Both the position numbers and the translations under genes were made by a program. The notes under the pieces are model-generated. The model was given only the letters and a program-made list of their open reading frames with translations. It ran no database searches and was not told where the DNA came from. Of a stretch of 64,000 nucleotides of DNA, positions 23,938 through 32,312 are shown one piece after another. Position 1 is the stretch's first letter. Each line of letters begins with the position of its first letter. Source of the DNA: Candidatus Faecalibacterium gallistercoris (GTDB lineage: Bacteria > Bacillota > Clostridia > Oscillospirales > Ruminococcaceae); NCBI GenBank assembly GCA_019116585.1, contig DXBJ01000005.1, positions 1-64,000 of the forward strand, read 5' to 3'.

Positions 23938-25307
23938 ATCCGGTCCGGCGATTTTTCCGGCGGTATGTGCTTTCCACCGTGGGGCTTCTGGCGCTGCTGC
24001 TGGCGGCCAACATCCTGCTGATCGTGGGGCTGCTGCTGATCAGCGAGGTCACGCCCCCGCGGGAGAGCTTTTCCATCACGGCGTTCTGCGGCCATCTGAG
24101 CCAGGGCCCCGACGGCTGGCAGGCCGACGCCCAGGCCACGGCCATGCTGGACCCCGACGCCTGGGCCATGGTGCTGGACCCGGAGGGCAACGTGGTCTGG
24201 GAGTACCGGATGCCCCAAGAGCTGGCCCGCCACTACAGCGCCGGAGCGGTCGCCATGTTCAGCCGCTGGTATCTGGAGGACTGGCCCATGACCGTCTGGG
24301 CCCAGGACGACGGCAGCCTGGTGGCGGTGGCCCAGCCCAAGGGCACCATGGTCAAGTACTATCTGTCCATGGACAAAAGCTATTTCGGCTTTCTGAGCAT
24401 GCTGTTCAGCGTGGTGTTCTACGCAAACCTGCTGCTGATCGTGGTGCTGTTCCTGCACAGCGCCCGCCGGGTGGAAAAGGCGATGGACCCCATCCTCAAC
24501 GGCATCAACAGCATGGTCAGCGGCAAGCCGGTCCACCTGCGGGAGGACGGGGAGCTGGCCGAGATCAGCGCCGGGCTCAACCGGGCCGCGGCCTACATCG
24601 TCCAGAAAGACAACACCCGGGGCGACTGGATCCGGGGTATATCCCATGATATCCGCACGCCCCTGTCGGTGATCCTGGGCTATGCCAGCGAGCTGGAAGA
24701 AAACCCCGCCCTGCCCGGAGCGGCCCGGGATCAGGCGGCGGTCATCCGCCGCCAGAGCGAAAAACTGACCGGCCTTGTGGCCGACCTGAACCTGACCACC
24801 AAGCTGGAATATGCCCTGCGCCCCCTGGAGGTCAAGCAGCTGGACCCGGTGGAGCTGGCCCGGCAGGCCGTCAGCGAGGTGCTGAACAGCGGCCTGGCCG
24901 ACGCTTACACCCTGACCTTTACCGAGGCGGCGCCGGGCGCCCGCATGACGGTGGAGGGGGACCCGGCCCTGCTCAGCCGGATGCTGGCCAACCTTTTGCA
25001 CAACAGTGTAGACCATAACCCCGGCGGCTGCGGCATCGAGGTGATGGTGGGTCCCGCCGCCACCGGGGGCTGCGTCTTTACGGTGGCGGACAGCGGGGTG
25101 GGGGTGAGCGTGGACAAGCTGCGCATCCTCAACCGGGGCGCGCCGGTGGCCAGCACCCAGGCCGCCGACCCGGAAAGCGGGGCCGAGCACGGGCTGGGCC
25201 TGCGGATCGTGCGGCAGATCGTCCGCGCCCACCACGGCCGCCTGACCTTTGCCGCCGCGGCGCCCCACGGCCTGATCGTGCGGGTGTGGATCGGAGGGAA
25301 GGGGTAA
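23934..25307 (+). CDS. Sensor histidine kinase
   Basis: A 457-residue membrane sensor kinase. Transmembrane segments at about 12-36 and 155-177 flank an extracellular sensor domain of about 115 residues with no recognised fold. A HAMP-like linker leads to the phospho-acceptor H-box GISHDIRTPLSVILGY. The N-box is LANLLHNSVDHNPGG, where an Asn-to-Asp-like variant position is worth noting. The G-boxes are VADSGVGVSVD and EHGLGLRIVRQI. It phosphorylates the coupled response regulator. Confidence 0.92.
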   Translation: MNPVRRFFRRYVLSTVGLLALLLAANILLIVGLLLISEVTPPRESFSITAFCGHLSQGPDGWQADAQATAMLDPDAWAMVLDPEGNVVWEYRMPQELARHYSAGAVAMFSRWYLEDWPMTVWAQDDGSLVAVAQPKGTMVKYYLSMDKSYFGFLSMLFSVVFYANLLLIVVLFLHSARRVEKAMDPILNGINSMVSGKPVHLREDGELAEISAGLNRAAAYIVQKDNTRGDWIRGISHDIRTPLSVILGYASELEENPALPGAARDQAAVIRRQSEKLTGLVADLNLTTKLEYALRPLEVKQLDPVELARQAVSEVLNSGLADAYTLTFTEAAPGARMTVEGDPALLSRMLANLLHNSVDHNPGGCGIEVMVGPAATGGCVFTVADSGVGVSVDKLRILNRGAPVASTQAADPESGAEHGLGLRIVRQIVRAHHGRLTFAAAAPHGLIVRVWIGGKG

Positions 25308-25353
25308 GCCCCGCGCCCTGAGATCGCTGCCGGGACGCAGATGAAAAAACTCC

Positions 25354-25381
25354 TTGCGTTTTAGCATCATTATGATAAAAT
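25354..25381 (+). promoter_or_regulatory. Promoter of the toxin-antitoxin pair
   Basis: TTGCGT (25354-25359) and TAAAAT (25376-25381) with a 16-base spacer, 20 bases before the antitoxin start. Confidence 0.5.
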
Positions 25382-25400
25382 GGAAGCGGGAGGTGTTTTT

Positions 25401-25679
25401 ATGAAGATGATACGTCCGGTTTCTGATCTGCGAAACCATTTTGCGGATATTTCCAAAACGGTGCACGAAACTTCACAGCCCGTCTTTCTGACCAAAAACG
25501 GGTATGGCGATATGGTCGTCCTCAGTATGGAAGCCTATGAAAACCTGCAGCTGGAAAGCGAGATCTACACCAAACTGCAGGCGGCGGAACGGGAAGAGGA
25601 AATGACCGCCGCCCGCTGCACATCGGAGGAGATCCTTGCAGGTGCGGAAGCGATCCTGAAAGAGAACCATGCCGTATAA
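25401..25679 (+). CDS. Type II antitoxin, Phd/YefM family
   Basis: A 92-residue antitoxin. The N-terminal DNA-binding part MKMIRPVSDLRNHFADISKT and the segment PVFLTKNGYGDMVVLSMEAYE are the family signature. The C-terminal tail (about 55-92) is charged and helical and should wrap the toxin. The ATG at 25401 has GGGAGGTG upstream; the longer frame is not needed. It overlaps the toxin gene by 11 bases. It probably represses its own promoter. Confidence 0.88.
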   Translation: MKMIRPVSDLRNHFADISKTVHETSQPVFLTKNGYGDMVVLSMEAYENLQLESEIYTKLQAAEREEEMTAARCTSEEILAGAEAILKENHAV

Positions 25680-25983
25680 ACTGTATTACTTGTCCTGTGC
25701 ACAGCAGGACATCCTGGATGTGGTCCGCTATGTCGGCGTCACGCTGCAAAACCCCGATGCAGCCAGGCGTATGGTCAGACGGTTCACGGCGGCGGCCGAA
25801 AGTGTCTGTTCCATGCCGTATGCCCGCCCGGTCTATATACCGGTGCGCCCGCTGAAGTATGAGTACCGCAAGCTCATTGTCGGCAGCTACCTGATCTTTT
25901 ACCGGGTCGATGAACGGGCTGGCGCCGTCATCGTCAGCCGGGTCATCTATGGAAGGCGCAGCGTGGAGCGCCTGCTGGACTGA
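25669..25983 (+). CDS. Type II toxin, RelE/ParE family
   Basis: A 104-residue basic toxin of the RelE/ParE fold, acting either on ribosome-bound mRNA or on gyrase. It begins YKLYYLSCAQQDILDVVRYV, has a middle YARPVYIPVRPLKYEYRKLIV, and ends with YLIFYRVDERAGAVIVSRVIYGRR, the usual ParE/RelE strand-rich C-terminus. It overlaps the antitoxin gene, as typical. Which target applies cannot be decided by eye. Confidence 0.87.
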   Translation: MPYKLYYLSCAQQDILDVVRYVGVTLQNPDAARRMVRRFTAAAESVCSMPYARPVYIPVRPLKYEYRKLIVGSYLIFYRVDERAGAVIVSRVIYGRRSVERLLD

Positions 25984-26030
25984 CCTGCCCTGCGCGGCAT
26001 GAAATAGCGCTGGCACTCCCTTTGAAATTG

Positions 26031-26039
26031 TGCTATAAT
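26031..26039 (+). promoter_or_regulatory. Extended -10 promoter of the RpiR regulator
   Basis: TG-C-TATAAT 63 bases before the chosen GTG start. No good -35. Confidence 0.5.
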
Positions 26040-26101
26040 AGGTAAAAATCCGATTGTGCCCACAAGTGGGGCGCAGCCCGGGCGCCTTGGGGGGATGTGT
26101 C

Positions 26102-26869
26102 GTGTTTTCCAATGAAGAGATCCAGAGCCTGAACGCCCTGGAAATGTCGGTGTACAATTACGTGGCCAAAAACCGGTCGAAAGTCGCCTATATGAAGATA
26201 CGGGAGCTGGCGGCGCAGGCCCATGTTTCCACCACCACCGTGCTGCATATGTGCAAAAAGTTCGGCTGCGACGGCTACACCGAGTTCAAGCTGCGGCTCA
26301 AGCAGGAGATGCTGCGGGACAAGCGGGACGTGGCAGACCTGGACATCTCGGCGTTGCAGGATTTTCTGGCCCGGCTGTCGGCCCCGGCCACCCAGGCCCA
26401 GATCGACGGCGTGGTAGAGCTGCTGCGGCAGATGGGGCATATCCTGTTCATCGGGGTGGGCAACAGCAGCATCCTGGCCCGGTATGGGGCCCGGTACCTG
26501 TGCAACGTGGGCTGTTTTGCCACCGCCATCGACGACCCCTTCACCCCCATCGGCAGCGTGGTCAACACCCAGGCCAGGTTTGACCGTGTGGCGGTGGTGG
26601 CCCTGTCGGTGTCGGGGGAGACGGGGGAGCTGCTGGGCATGGTCAAGGCCCTCAAGGAGCGGGGATGCACCATCGTCTCCATCACCAACAGCGCCAGCTG
26701 CACCCTGGCCCGGATGAGCGATCACAACCTGAACTATTATATGACCGACGTGCGGCTGAACGGGTACTTCCAGCTGACCTGCCAGGCCCCGGTGATCTGC
26801 CTGCTGGAGATGATCGGCCGGCGGCTGTACCAGCCCGGCCCCCACGATACCTTTACCGAAGTCAAATGA
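26102..26869 (+). CDS. MurR/RpiR-family transcriptional regulator
   Basis: A 255-residue regulator with an N-terminal helix-turn-helix (about 8-75; KIRELAAQAHVSTTTVLHMC, then KFGCDGYTEFKLRLKQEM) and a C-terminal SIS sugar-phosphate-binding domain (LFIGVGNSSILARYGA and ALSVSGETGELLGMVKALKE). Such proteins sense sugar phosphates and control sugar or wall-sugar genes; the ligand is unknown. GTG at 26102 is chosen because GGGGGGA lies just upstream. An ATG at 26054 would leave almost no leader after the promoter. No sugar operon lies beside it. Confidence 0.85.
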   Translation: MFSNEEIQSLNALEMSVYNYVAKNRSKVAYMKIRELAAQAHVSTTTVLHMCKKFGCDGYTEFKLRLKQEMLRDKRDVADLDISALQDFLARLSAPATQAQIDGVVELLRQMGHILFIGVGNSSILARYGARYLCNVGCFATAIDDPFTPIGSVVNTQARFDRVAVVALSVSGETGELLGMVKALKERGCTIVSITNSASCTLARMSDHNLNYYMTDVRLNGYFQLTCQAPVICLLEMIGRRLYQPGPHDTFTEVK

Positions 26870-26919
26870 AAACCGGCCCTCCTCCCTGCCTGCAGCGGCA
26901 AAGAGGGGGGCCGGTTTTT
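26870..26919. terminator. Bidirectional terminator after the RpiR gene
   Basis: AAACCGGCCC(TCCTCCC) pairs with (GGGGGG)CCGGTTTTT. T-runs exist on both strands, so it also ends the leftward ABC operon. Confidence 0.8.
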
Positions 26920-26939
26920 GGCGTCGTGCCGCGGGGGTG

Positions 26940-28784
26940 TCACGACAGCTCGAACATCCCGTTGTACAGCTGGTAGTATTCGCCCTTCTGGGCCAGCAGG
27001 GCGTCGTGGTCGCCCCGCTCCACCACCTGGCCGTGCTCCAGCACGATGATGGCGTTGGCGTTGCGGACGGTGGACAGCCGGTGGGCGATGACAAAGACGG
27101 TGCGGCCCTCCATCAGCTGGTCCATCCCTTTTTCGATCAGGGCTTCGGTGCGGGTGTCGATGGAGCTGGTGGCCTCGTCCAGGATCAGCACCGGCGGGTC
27201 GGCCACCGCTGCCCGGGCGATGGCCAGCAGCTGCCGCTGGCCCTGGGACAGGCTGGCGCCGTCCGAGGTGATGCGGGTGTCGTAGCCCTGGGGCAGGCGC
27301 CGGATGAAACTGTCGGCGTTGGCGATCCGGGCCGCGCGGACGATCTCCTCCCGGGTGGCGTCCAGCTTGCCGAAGCGGATGTTGTCGGCAATGGTGCCGG
27401 TGAACAGGTGGGTGTCCTGCAGCACGATGCCCAGCGACTGCCGCAGCGAGTCCTTGGCGATGTCCCGCACGTCGATGCCGTCGTAGGTGACGCTGCCGGC
27501 GTCGATGTCGTAAAAGCGGTTGATGAGGTTGGTGATGGTGGTTTTGCCCGCGCCGGTGGAGCCCACGAAGGCGATCTTCTGGCCGGGCTTGGCGTACAGG
27601 CTGATGTTCTGCAGGATGGGGCGGCCTTTCTCGTAGCCAAAGGTGACGTCGTGGAACCGCACGTCCCCCCGCAGGGGCACCAGGGAGCCGTCCGGCTTCT
27701 GCCAGGCCCAGCGGCCGGTCTTTTCGGCGCAGGCAGTCAGGGTGACCCCCTCGCCCCGGGTGTTCACCAGGCGGATCCTGCCCTCGTCCACCTCGGGGGG
27801 CAGGCGCATGGCCTCAAAGATGCGCTCGGCGCCGGCCATGGCCGCCAGCAGGAAATTGCTCTGCTGGGTGAACTGGTTGATGGGCATGGCCGCCTGCCGG
27901 ACAAACACCAGATAGCTGGACAGGCTGCCGATGTCGGTCATGCCCCGCAGGGCCATCAGGCCGCCCACCACCGCCACAATGGCGTAGTTGATATAGGAGA
28001 TGCTGACCACCGCCGGCACCATGGTGGCGGCGTAGCTCTGGGCCCCGGTGCCCGCCTGGCGCAGGGCCTCGTTTTTGGCCTGGAAAACGCGCAGGTTGGC
28101 CGGCTCGTGGTTAAAGACCTTGACCACCTTCTGGCCGCTGACCATCTCCTCGATGTAGCCGTTGACGTCGCCCAGGGCGGCCTGCTGGGTGGTGTAGTAG
28201 GAGGTGCTGCGCTTTGCGCTGAACCGGATATACAGGAACATGGCCGCATAGCCCACCACCACGATCAGGGACAGCTGCCAGTTGAGGATGAACAGCAGCA
28301 CCAGGGTGCCCGCCAGCTGGATGAAGCTCTGGATGGTCATGGCAAAGCTGTTGTTCAGCGCGTCGGCCACCGTGTCCACGTCGTTGGTGAAATAGCTCAT
28401 GATGTCGCCGTGGAGCTGGGTGTCGAAAAAGCGCAAAGACAAAGACTGGATGTGGGCGAACAGATCCCGCCGGATGTCGTACAGCACCTGCTGGGCGGCG
28501 TAGACCATGGTCTGGGTGTAGCCGAAGGCGGCCAGCGCCCCCACCCCGCAGATGGCGGCGGTGGCCAGCACCCCGCGGGCCAGGGCGTCCACATCCCCGG
28601 CGCCCACGCTGTTGACCACCGGGCGGATCATATAGGTGCCCAGCAGGTTGCCCAGGGCGCTGACGGTGACCAGCACCGCCACCGCCAGGAACAGGAACTT
28701 GTGCCGGCCCATATAGGCCAGCAGGGTCCGGAAGGTGAACCAGAAGTTTTTCGGCTTTTTACCGGTGATCTGCCGTGCTGCCAT
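26940..28784 (-). CDS. ABC exporter half-transporter, catalytically competent subunit
   Basis: A 614-residue type IV ABC exporter subunit. Six membrane helices (about 25-330) precede a nucleotide-binding domain with Walker A VGSTGAGKTTITNL, signature LSQGQRQLLA, Walker B VLILDEATSSID with the catalytic Glu, and the His switch IAHRLSTV. A stretch of about 45 residues between the two domains (VNTRGEGVTLTACAEK to WAWQKPDGSL) is shared with the paralogue at 38437-40350. It is the downstream gene of a pair and overlaps its partner by 26 bases. The partner has degenerate motifs, so together they form a heterodimeric exporter of the BmrCD/TM287-288 type. Substrate unknown. Confidence 0.92.
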   Translation of the reverse strand: MAARQITGKKPKNFWFTFRTLLAYMGRHKFLFLAVAVLVTVSALGNLLGTYMIRPVVNSVGAGDVDALARGVLATAAICGVGALAAFGYTQTMVYAAQQVLYDIRRDLFAHIQSLSLRFFDTQLHGDIMSYFTNDVDTVADALNNSFAMTIQSFIQLAGTLVLLFILNWQLSLIVVVGYAAMFLYIRFSAKRSTSYYTTQQAALGDVNGYIEEMVSGQKVVKVFNHEPANLRVFQAKNEALRQAGTGAQSYAATMVPAVVSISYINYAIVAVVGGLMALRGMTDIGSLSSYLVFVRQAAMPINQFTQQSNFLLAAMAGAERIFEAMRLPPEVDEGRIRLVNTRGEGVTLTACAEKTGRWAWQKPDGSLVPLRGDVRFHDVTFGYEKGRPILQNISLYAKPGQKIAFVGSTGAGKTTITNLINRFYDIDAGSVTYDGIDVRDIAKDSLRQSLGIVLQDTHLFTGTIADNIRFGKLDATREEIVRAARIANADSFIRRLPQGYDTRITSDGASLSQGQRQLLAIARAAVADPPVLILDEATSSIDTRTEALIEKGMDQLMEGRTVFVIAHRLSTVRNANAIIVLEHGQVVERGDHDALLAQKGEYYQLYNGMFELS

Positions 28785-30513
28785 CGGCGCCGCCTCCTTT
28801 CATCTGGGAATGATAGATCTCCTGGTAGATGGGGTCGGAGGCCAGCAGCTGGCTGTGGGTGCCCACCGCGTGGATGCGCCCGTCCTCCAGCACCACGATC
28901 TTGTCGGTGTTCATCACCGAGGTGACCCGCTGGGCGATGATGATCTTGGTGACCCCGGTCAGGGCGGCCAGGGCCTTGCGGATCCTGGCCTCGGTGGCGG
29001 TGTCCACCGCGCTGACCGAGTCGTCAAAGATCAGGACCCGGGGCTTTTTCAGCAGGGTGCGGGCGATGCACAGCCGCTGCTTCTGCCCGCCCGACACGTT
29101 GACGCCCCCCTGGCCCAGGTCGGCGTCCAGGCCGCCGGGCATCCGCTGCAAAAATTCGTCGGCGCAGGCCGCCCGGCAGGCGGCCCACAGCTCCTCGTCG
29201 CTGGCGCCGGGGTTGCCCCAGAGCAGATTTTCCCGCACGGTGCCCGAAAACAGGACGTTCTTTTGCAGCACAATGCCCACCGCGTCCCGCAGGGCGGTCA
29301 GGTCGTACTCCCGCACGTCCCGGCCCCCCACCAGCACCCGGCCCTCGGTGGCGTCGTACAGCCGGGGGATCAGCTGGACCAGGGTGGACTTGGCCGACCC
29401 GGTGCCCCCCAGGATGCCCACCGTCTCGCCCGGCTGGATGACAAGGTCAATGCCGGCCAGGGCGTATTCGGCGGCGTCGGGGTGGTATTTGAAGGAGACG
29501 TGCTCAAAGGCCACGCCTCCGTCGGGGATCTCGGTGACGGGGTGGGCGGGGTTTGCCAGCTCCACCTGCTCGTCCAGCACCGCGGCGATGCGGTGGGCGC
29601 TGGCCAGCGAGCGGGTCATCAGCAGGAACACGTTGGAGATCATCATCAGCGAGTTCATCACCTGCAGCACATAGCTCAAAAAGCTGGTCAGGCGGCCCAC
29701 CGTCAGGCTGCCCTGCAGGATCATGTTGCCCCCGAACCAGAGGATGGACACCATGGCGGCGTACATGGTCAGCTGGAAAGCCGGCAGGTTGAGCACCGCC
29801 GTGCGGAAGGTGGTCATGCTGACGTCCATCAGCTCGGTGTTGACGGCCTGGAACTTCTCCTCCTCGTACTCACCCCGGACAAAGGCCTTGACCGCCCGGA
29901 TGGCGGTCAGGCACTCCTGCACCACCGTGTTCAGGTGGTCCATGGCCTGCTGCAGGCGGGCGTACAGGGGGGCGATCCGACGCACGATGAAAAACAGGAT
30001 GACGCCCAGCACCGGCGCGCAGACAAAAAAGACCGCCGCCAGGCTGGGGCTCATATAAAAGGAGAGGGCCACCCCCAGCACCAGCATGGCGGGGCCCCGC
30101 ACCATGGGCCGGAACCCGCCGTTGATGGCGTTCTGCACCACGGTGACGTCGGTGGTCATCCGGGTGATGAGGGAGGATGTCTCAAAGTGGTCCAGGTTGC
30201 CGAAGGCGTAGGCCTGCACCTTGGCGTATTCGGCCTGGCGGATGCGTGCGCCGAAGCCATAGGAGGCCCGGGCGGCGTACCGGGCGTACAGCAGCCCGGT
30301 GATCAGGGCCAGCACCGCGCAGACGGCCATTTCCACGCCGGTCCACCCGATCTCCCGCACGTCCCCGTGGGCCACCCCCTGGTCGATGATGTCGCTCATC
30401 AGGATGGGGATCACCATTTCAAAGGCGCTTTCCACCACCACCAGCAGCATCCCCAGGGCCATGTCCCGCCGGTAGGGCCCCATATAGCCGAAGAGGCGTT
30501 TCAAATCGTTCAT
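28759..30513 (-). CDS. ABC exporter half-transporter, degenerate-site subunit
   Basis: A 584-residue exporter subunit. Six membrane helices come first, with EYEEEKFQAVNTELM in an intracellular loop, then a nucleotide-binding domain. Walker A is GGTGSAKSTLVQL, with Ala where Gly is usual, the signature is NVSGGQKQRLCIA, and Walker B is VLIFDDSVSAVD, with Asp in place of the catalytic Glu. The switch is IAQRVTSV, with Gln in place of His. These changes mark the degenerate half of an asymmetric heterodimer. The ATG at 30513 follows a site with AGGAG and gives the usual length; the longer frame is not supported. It is first in the operon. Confidence 0.92.
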   Translation of the reverse strand: MNDLKRLFGYMGPYRRDMALGMLLVVVESAFEMVIPILMSDIIDQGVAHGDVREIGWTGVEMAVCAVLALITGLLYARYAARASYGFGARIRQAEYAKVQAYAFGNLDHFETSSLITRMTTDVTVVQNAINGGFRPMVRGPAMLVLGVALSFYMSPSLAAVFFVCAPVLGVILFFIVRRIAPLYARLQQAMDHLNTVVQECLTAIRAVKAFVRGEYEEEKFQAVNTELMDVSMTTFRTAVLNLPAFQLTMYAAMVSILWFGGNMILQGSLTVGRLTSFLSYVLQVMNSLMMISNVFLLMTRSLASAHRIAAVLDEQVELANPAHPVTEIPDGGVAFEHVSFKYHPDAAEYALAGIDLVIQPGETVGILGGTGSAKSTLVQLIPRLYDATEGRVLVGGRDVREYDLTALRDAVGIVLQKNVLFSGTVRENLLWGNPGASDEELWAACRAACADEFLQRMPGGLDADLGQGGVNVSGGQKQRLCIARTLLKKPRVLIFDDSVSAVDTATEARIRKALAALTGVTKIIIAQRVTSVMNTDKIVVLEDGRIHAVGTHSQLLASDPIYQEIYHSQMKGGGADGSTADHR

Positions 30514-30544
30514 GCAATTTCTCCTCAAAAAGGTGTTTTCGCCT

Positions 30545-30573
30545 GTTATAACACGGCGAAAAGGGAAAGTCAA
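30545..30573 (-). promoter_or_regulatory. Promoter of the first ABC exporter operon
   Basis: On the minus strand TTGACT (30568-30573) and TATAAC (30545-30550) are 17 bases apart, 30 bases upstream of the start codon. An 8-bp inverted repeat TTTTCGCC/GGCGAAAA (30536-30562) overlaps the -10 and could be an operator, or a weak terminator for the preceding lipoprotein gene. Confidence 0.65.
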
Positions 30574-30584
30574 GCGGAGGGCCC

Positions 30585-31175
30585 TCACTCCCGCAGGTCG
30601 GCGTTCCAGTCGTAAATGACGCCGGTGGCGGCGTCCATCTCAAACTCGTACTTCATGCCGCCGCCGCAGGCTTCTCCCTCGTAGCGGAGGCGGCCGTCGC
30701 TGTGCTCCTCCCGCAGGGCGATGTCCCCGGCCTCGACGCCGGGGGCTTTGCTTTGCAGGATGGCTTTGGCCTCGTCGGCGGTGACGGGGCTGCCGCCCAG
30801 GCGGTCCAGCCATTCGTCGTCCACCTCGTAGTCGGCCCCGACGATCCGCCCGCCGGAGAGGGCCACCTCAAAGTCGTAGTCGCCGTATTCGGTCTCGAAC
30901 TCGATGTCCCAGAGGGGGATGCCGTTGTCGCCGTCTCGCTCCACCTTGACGTTATAGGCGTCCGCCTCGGGGACCGAGGCGTTGGCCAGGGCGATGGCCA
31001 GGGCCTCGTCCCTCGAGATCTCGCCGGAGGGCGGGGCCTCCTGGCCGTTTTGAGCAGAGGGGGCCGGCGGGGCGGCGGGCGCGGGGGCCCGGGCCGTCCG
31101 GCCGGGGGAAGCGCAGGCGGTCAGGGCGCAGGCCGCCAAAACGGCGGCTGCAAGGGCGGCGGTCAGGTTTTTCAT
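30585..31175 (-). CDS. PepSY-domain lipoprotein
   Basis: A 196-residue secreted lipoprotein. The N-terminal signal ends with the lipobox LTACA (Cys about residue 20). A Pro/Ala-rich linker follows, then two PepSY-like repeats: ISRDEALAIALANASVPEAD..VKVERD..PLWDIEFE..YDFEVAL and VTADEAKAILQSKAPGVEAG..KYEFEMDAATGVIYDW. PepSY domains are thought to bind or inhibit extracellular proteases or signal at the envelope; the partner is unknown. AAGGAGG precedes the ATG at 31175, and an extended -10 lies just upstream. Confidence 0.85.
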   Translation of the reverse strand: MKNLTAALAAAVLAACALTACASPGRTARAPAPAAPPAPSAQNGQEAPPSGEISRDEALAIALANASVPEADAYNVKVERDGDNGIPLWDIEFETEYGDYDFEVALSGGRIVGADYEVDDEWLDRLGGSPVTADEAKAILQSKAPGVEAGDIALREEHSDGRLRYEGEACGGGMKYEFEMDAATGVIYDWNADLRE

Positions 31176-31205
31176 GGCAGGGCCTCCTTTCTGGCTGCTG
31201 CTTTT

Positions 31206-31214
31206 ATTGTAACA
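31206..31214 (-). promoter_or_regulatory. Extended -10 promoter of the PepSY lipoprotein gene
   Basis: On the minus strand TG-T-TACAAT, 30 bases before the start codon, with a poor -35. It is divergent from the NlpC/P60 promoter about 60 bases away. Confidence 0.5.
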
Positions 31215-31269
31215 GAAGGGCGCGCCGTGCGCCATCGGTATTTTTGCCGGGGGCGGGGCCGCTTTTTTC

Positions 31270-31298
31270 TTGCATTTTTCGCACCGGGATGCTACAAT
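31270..31298 (+). promoter_or_regulatory. Promoter of the wall-peptide operon
   Basis: TTGCAT (31270-31275) and TACAAT (31293-31298) with a 17-base spacer, about 30 bases before the NlpC/P60 start. Confidence 0.75.
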
Positions 31299-31326
31299 GA
31301 GAAACCGGATGAAAGGGGGTTTTTCG

Positions 31327-32295
31327 ATGCGATACGCACTGTTCAATCAGCCGGCCGTCACCATTTACGACCAGCCCCAGACGGTGGGGCGGGACCAGGA
31401 GGGCCGGCGGTTTTTCCCCATCGGGGACCAGGGCCTGTACGGCCAGAGCTGCCAGGTGCTGGCAGAGGACTCAGACGAGCTGCTGGTGCCGGTGCGCACC
31501 TTTTACGGCTATCCCGGCTATGTCCGCCGGTTTGAGCTGAACGTGGTCACAGAGAAAGAGCTGCGGGCCTACCTGGCCGCGCCCGCGGTGATGGCGGCCC
31601 GCTCCGCCGACCTGCTGGACAGCCCCCGTGTGGACGGGCTGTTCCTGCAGACGGTGGGCCGGGGGGCGCGGCTGCGGCTGGCGTCCCTGCCCGACGGGGA
31701 AGAAACGCCCGCCGGCTGGACCAGGGTGCTGCAGGTGAACGGCCAGCCGGCCTGGGTGTGGGAACAGTCCCTGGAGCCGCTGTGCTGGGAGGAGGACGCC
31801 GTCTTTGCCCAGCGGGAGGGCCTGCCCTTTGACGACGCCCTGGCCCAGGCCCTGGGGACCGAGCCCGGGCGGCTGGTGCGCCGCGCCCTGGACCGCTGGC
31901 ACGGGGGCAGCGAGGAAGCCTTCCGCCGGGCCGTGTGCGAGACGGCCCGCAAATACCTGGGGGTGCAGTACCGCTGGGGCGGCAAAGCCTGGGACGGGGT
32001 GGACTGTTCGGGCCTGGTCAGCGATGTGTATATGCAGAACGGCGTGCTGATCTACCGCAACGCCCGGATCGAGCCGGGCTGGCCCATGCGCGCCGTCCCC
32101 CGCAGCCAGGCAAAGCCGGGGGACGCCCTTTATTTCCCGGGGCACGTTGCCCTGTATCTGGGGCAGGGGATGTACATCCACGCCACCGGGGCGGCGGCCA
32201 GCGGCGGCGTGGTGCTGAACAGCCTGGACCCGGCCAGCGCCTTCTACCGGGCGGACCTGGACCAGAAGCTCACCGCCGTGGGCACCATTTTTTGA
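31327..32295 (+). CDS. NlpC/P60 peptidase with SH3-like N-terminus
   Basis: A 322-residue cysteine peptidase with no signal peptide. The N-terminal part (about 1-165) reads as two SH3-like units. The C-terminal NlpC/P60 domain has YLGVQYRWGGKAWDGVDCSGLV with the catalytic Cys, and PGDALYFPGHVALYLGQG with the His. It resembles the YkfC-type gamma-D-glutamyl-L-diamino-acid endopeptidases that trim wall peptides during recycling inside the cell, which fits the missing signal and the dipeptidase encoded next. ATG 31327 has GAAAGGGGG upstream. First gene of the operon. Confidence 0.88.
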   Translation: MRYALFNQPAVTIYDQPQTVGRDQEGRRFFPIGDQGLYGQSCQVLAEDSDELLVPVRTFYGYPGYVRRFELNVVTEKELRAYLAAPAVMAARSADLLDSPRVDGLFLQTVGRGARLRLASLPDGEETPAGWTRVLQVNGQPAWVWEQSLEPLCWEEDAVFAQREGLPFDDALAQALGTEPGRLVRRALDRWHGGSEEAFRRAVCETARKYLGVQYRWGGKAWDGVDCSGLVSDVYMQNGVLIYRNARIEPGWPMRAVPRSQAKPGDALYFPGHVALYLGQGMYIHATGAAASGGVVLNSLDPASAFYRADLDQKLTAVGTIF

Positions 32296-32312
32296 GCGAG
32301 GAGGCGCGCCCT

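Noticed and set aside
26011-26027. TGGCAC-N5-TTG resembling a sigma-54 promoter before the RpiR gene
   Set aside because: The -12 element lacks the needed GC dinucleotide, and a good extended -10 sigma-A promoter lies at 26031-26039.
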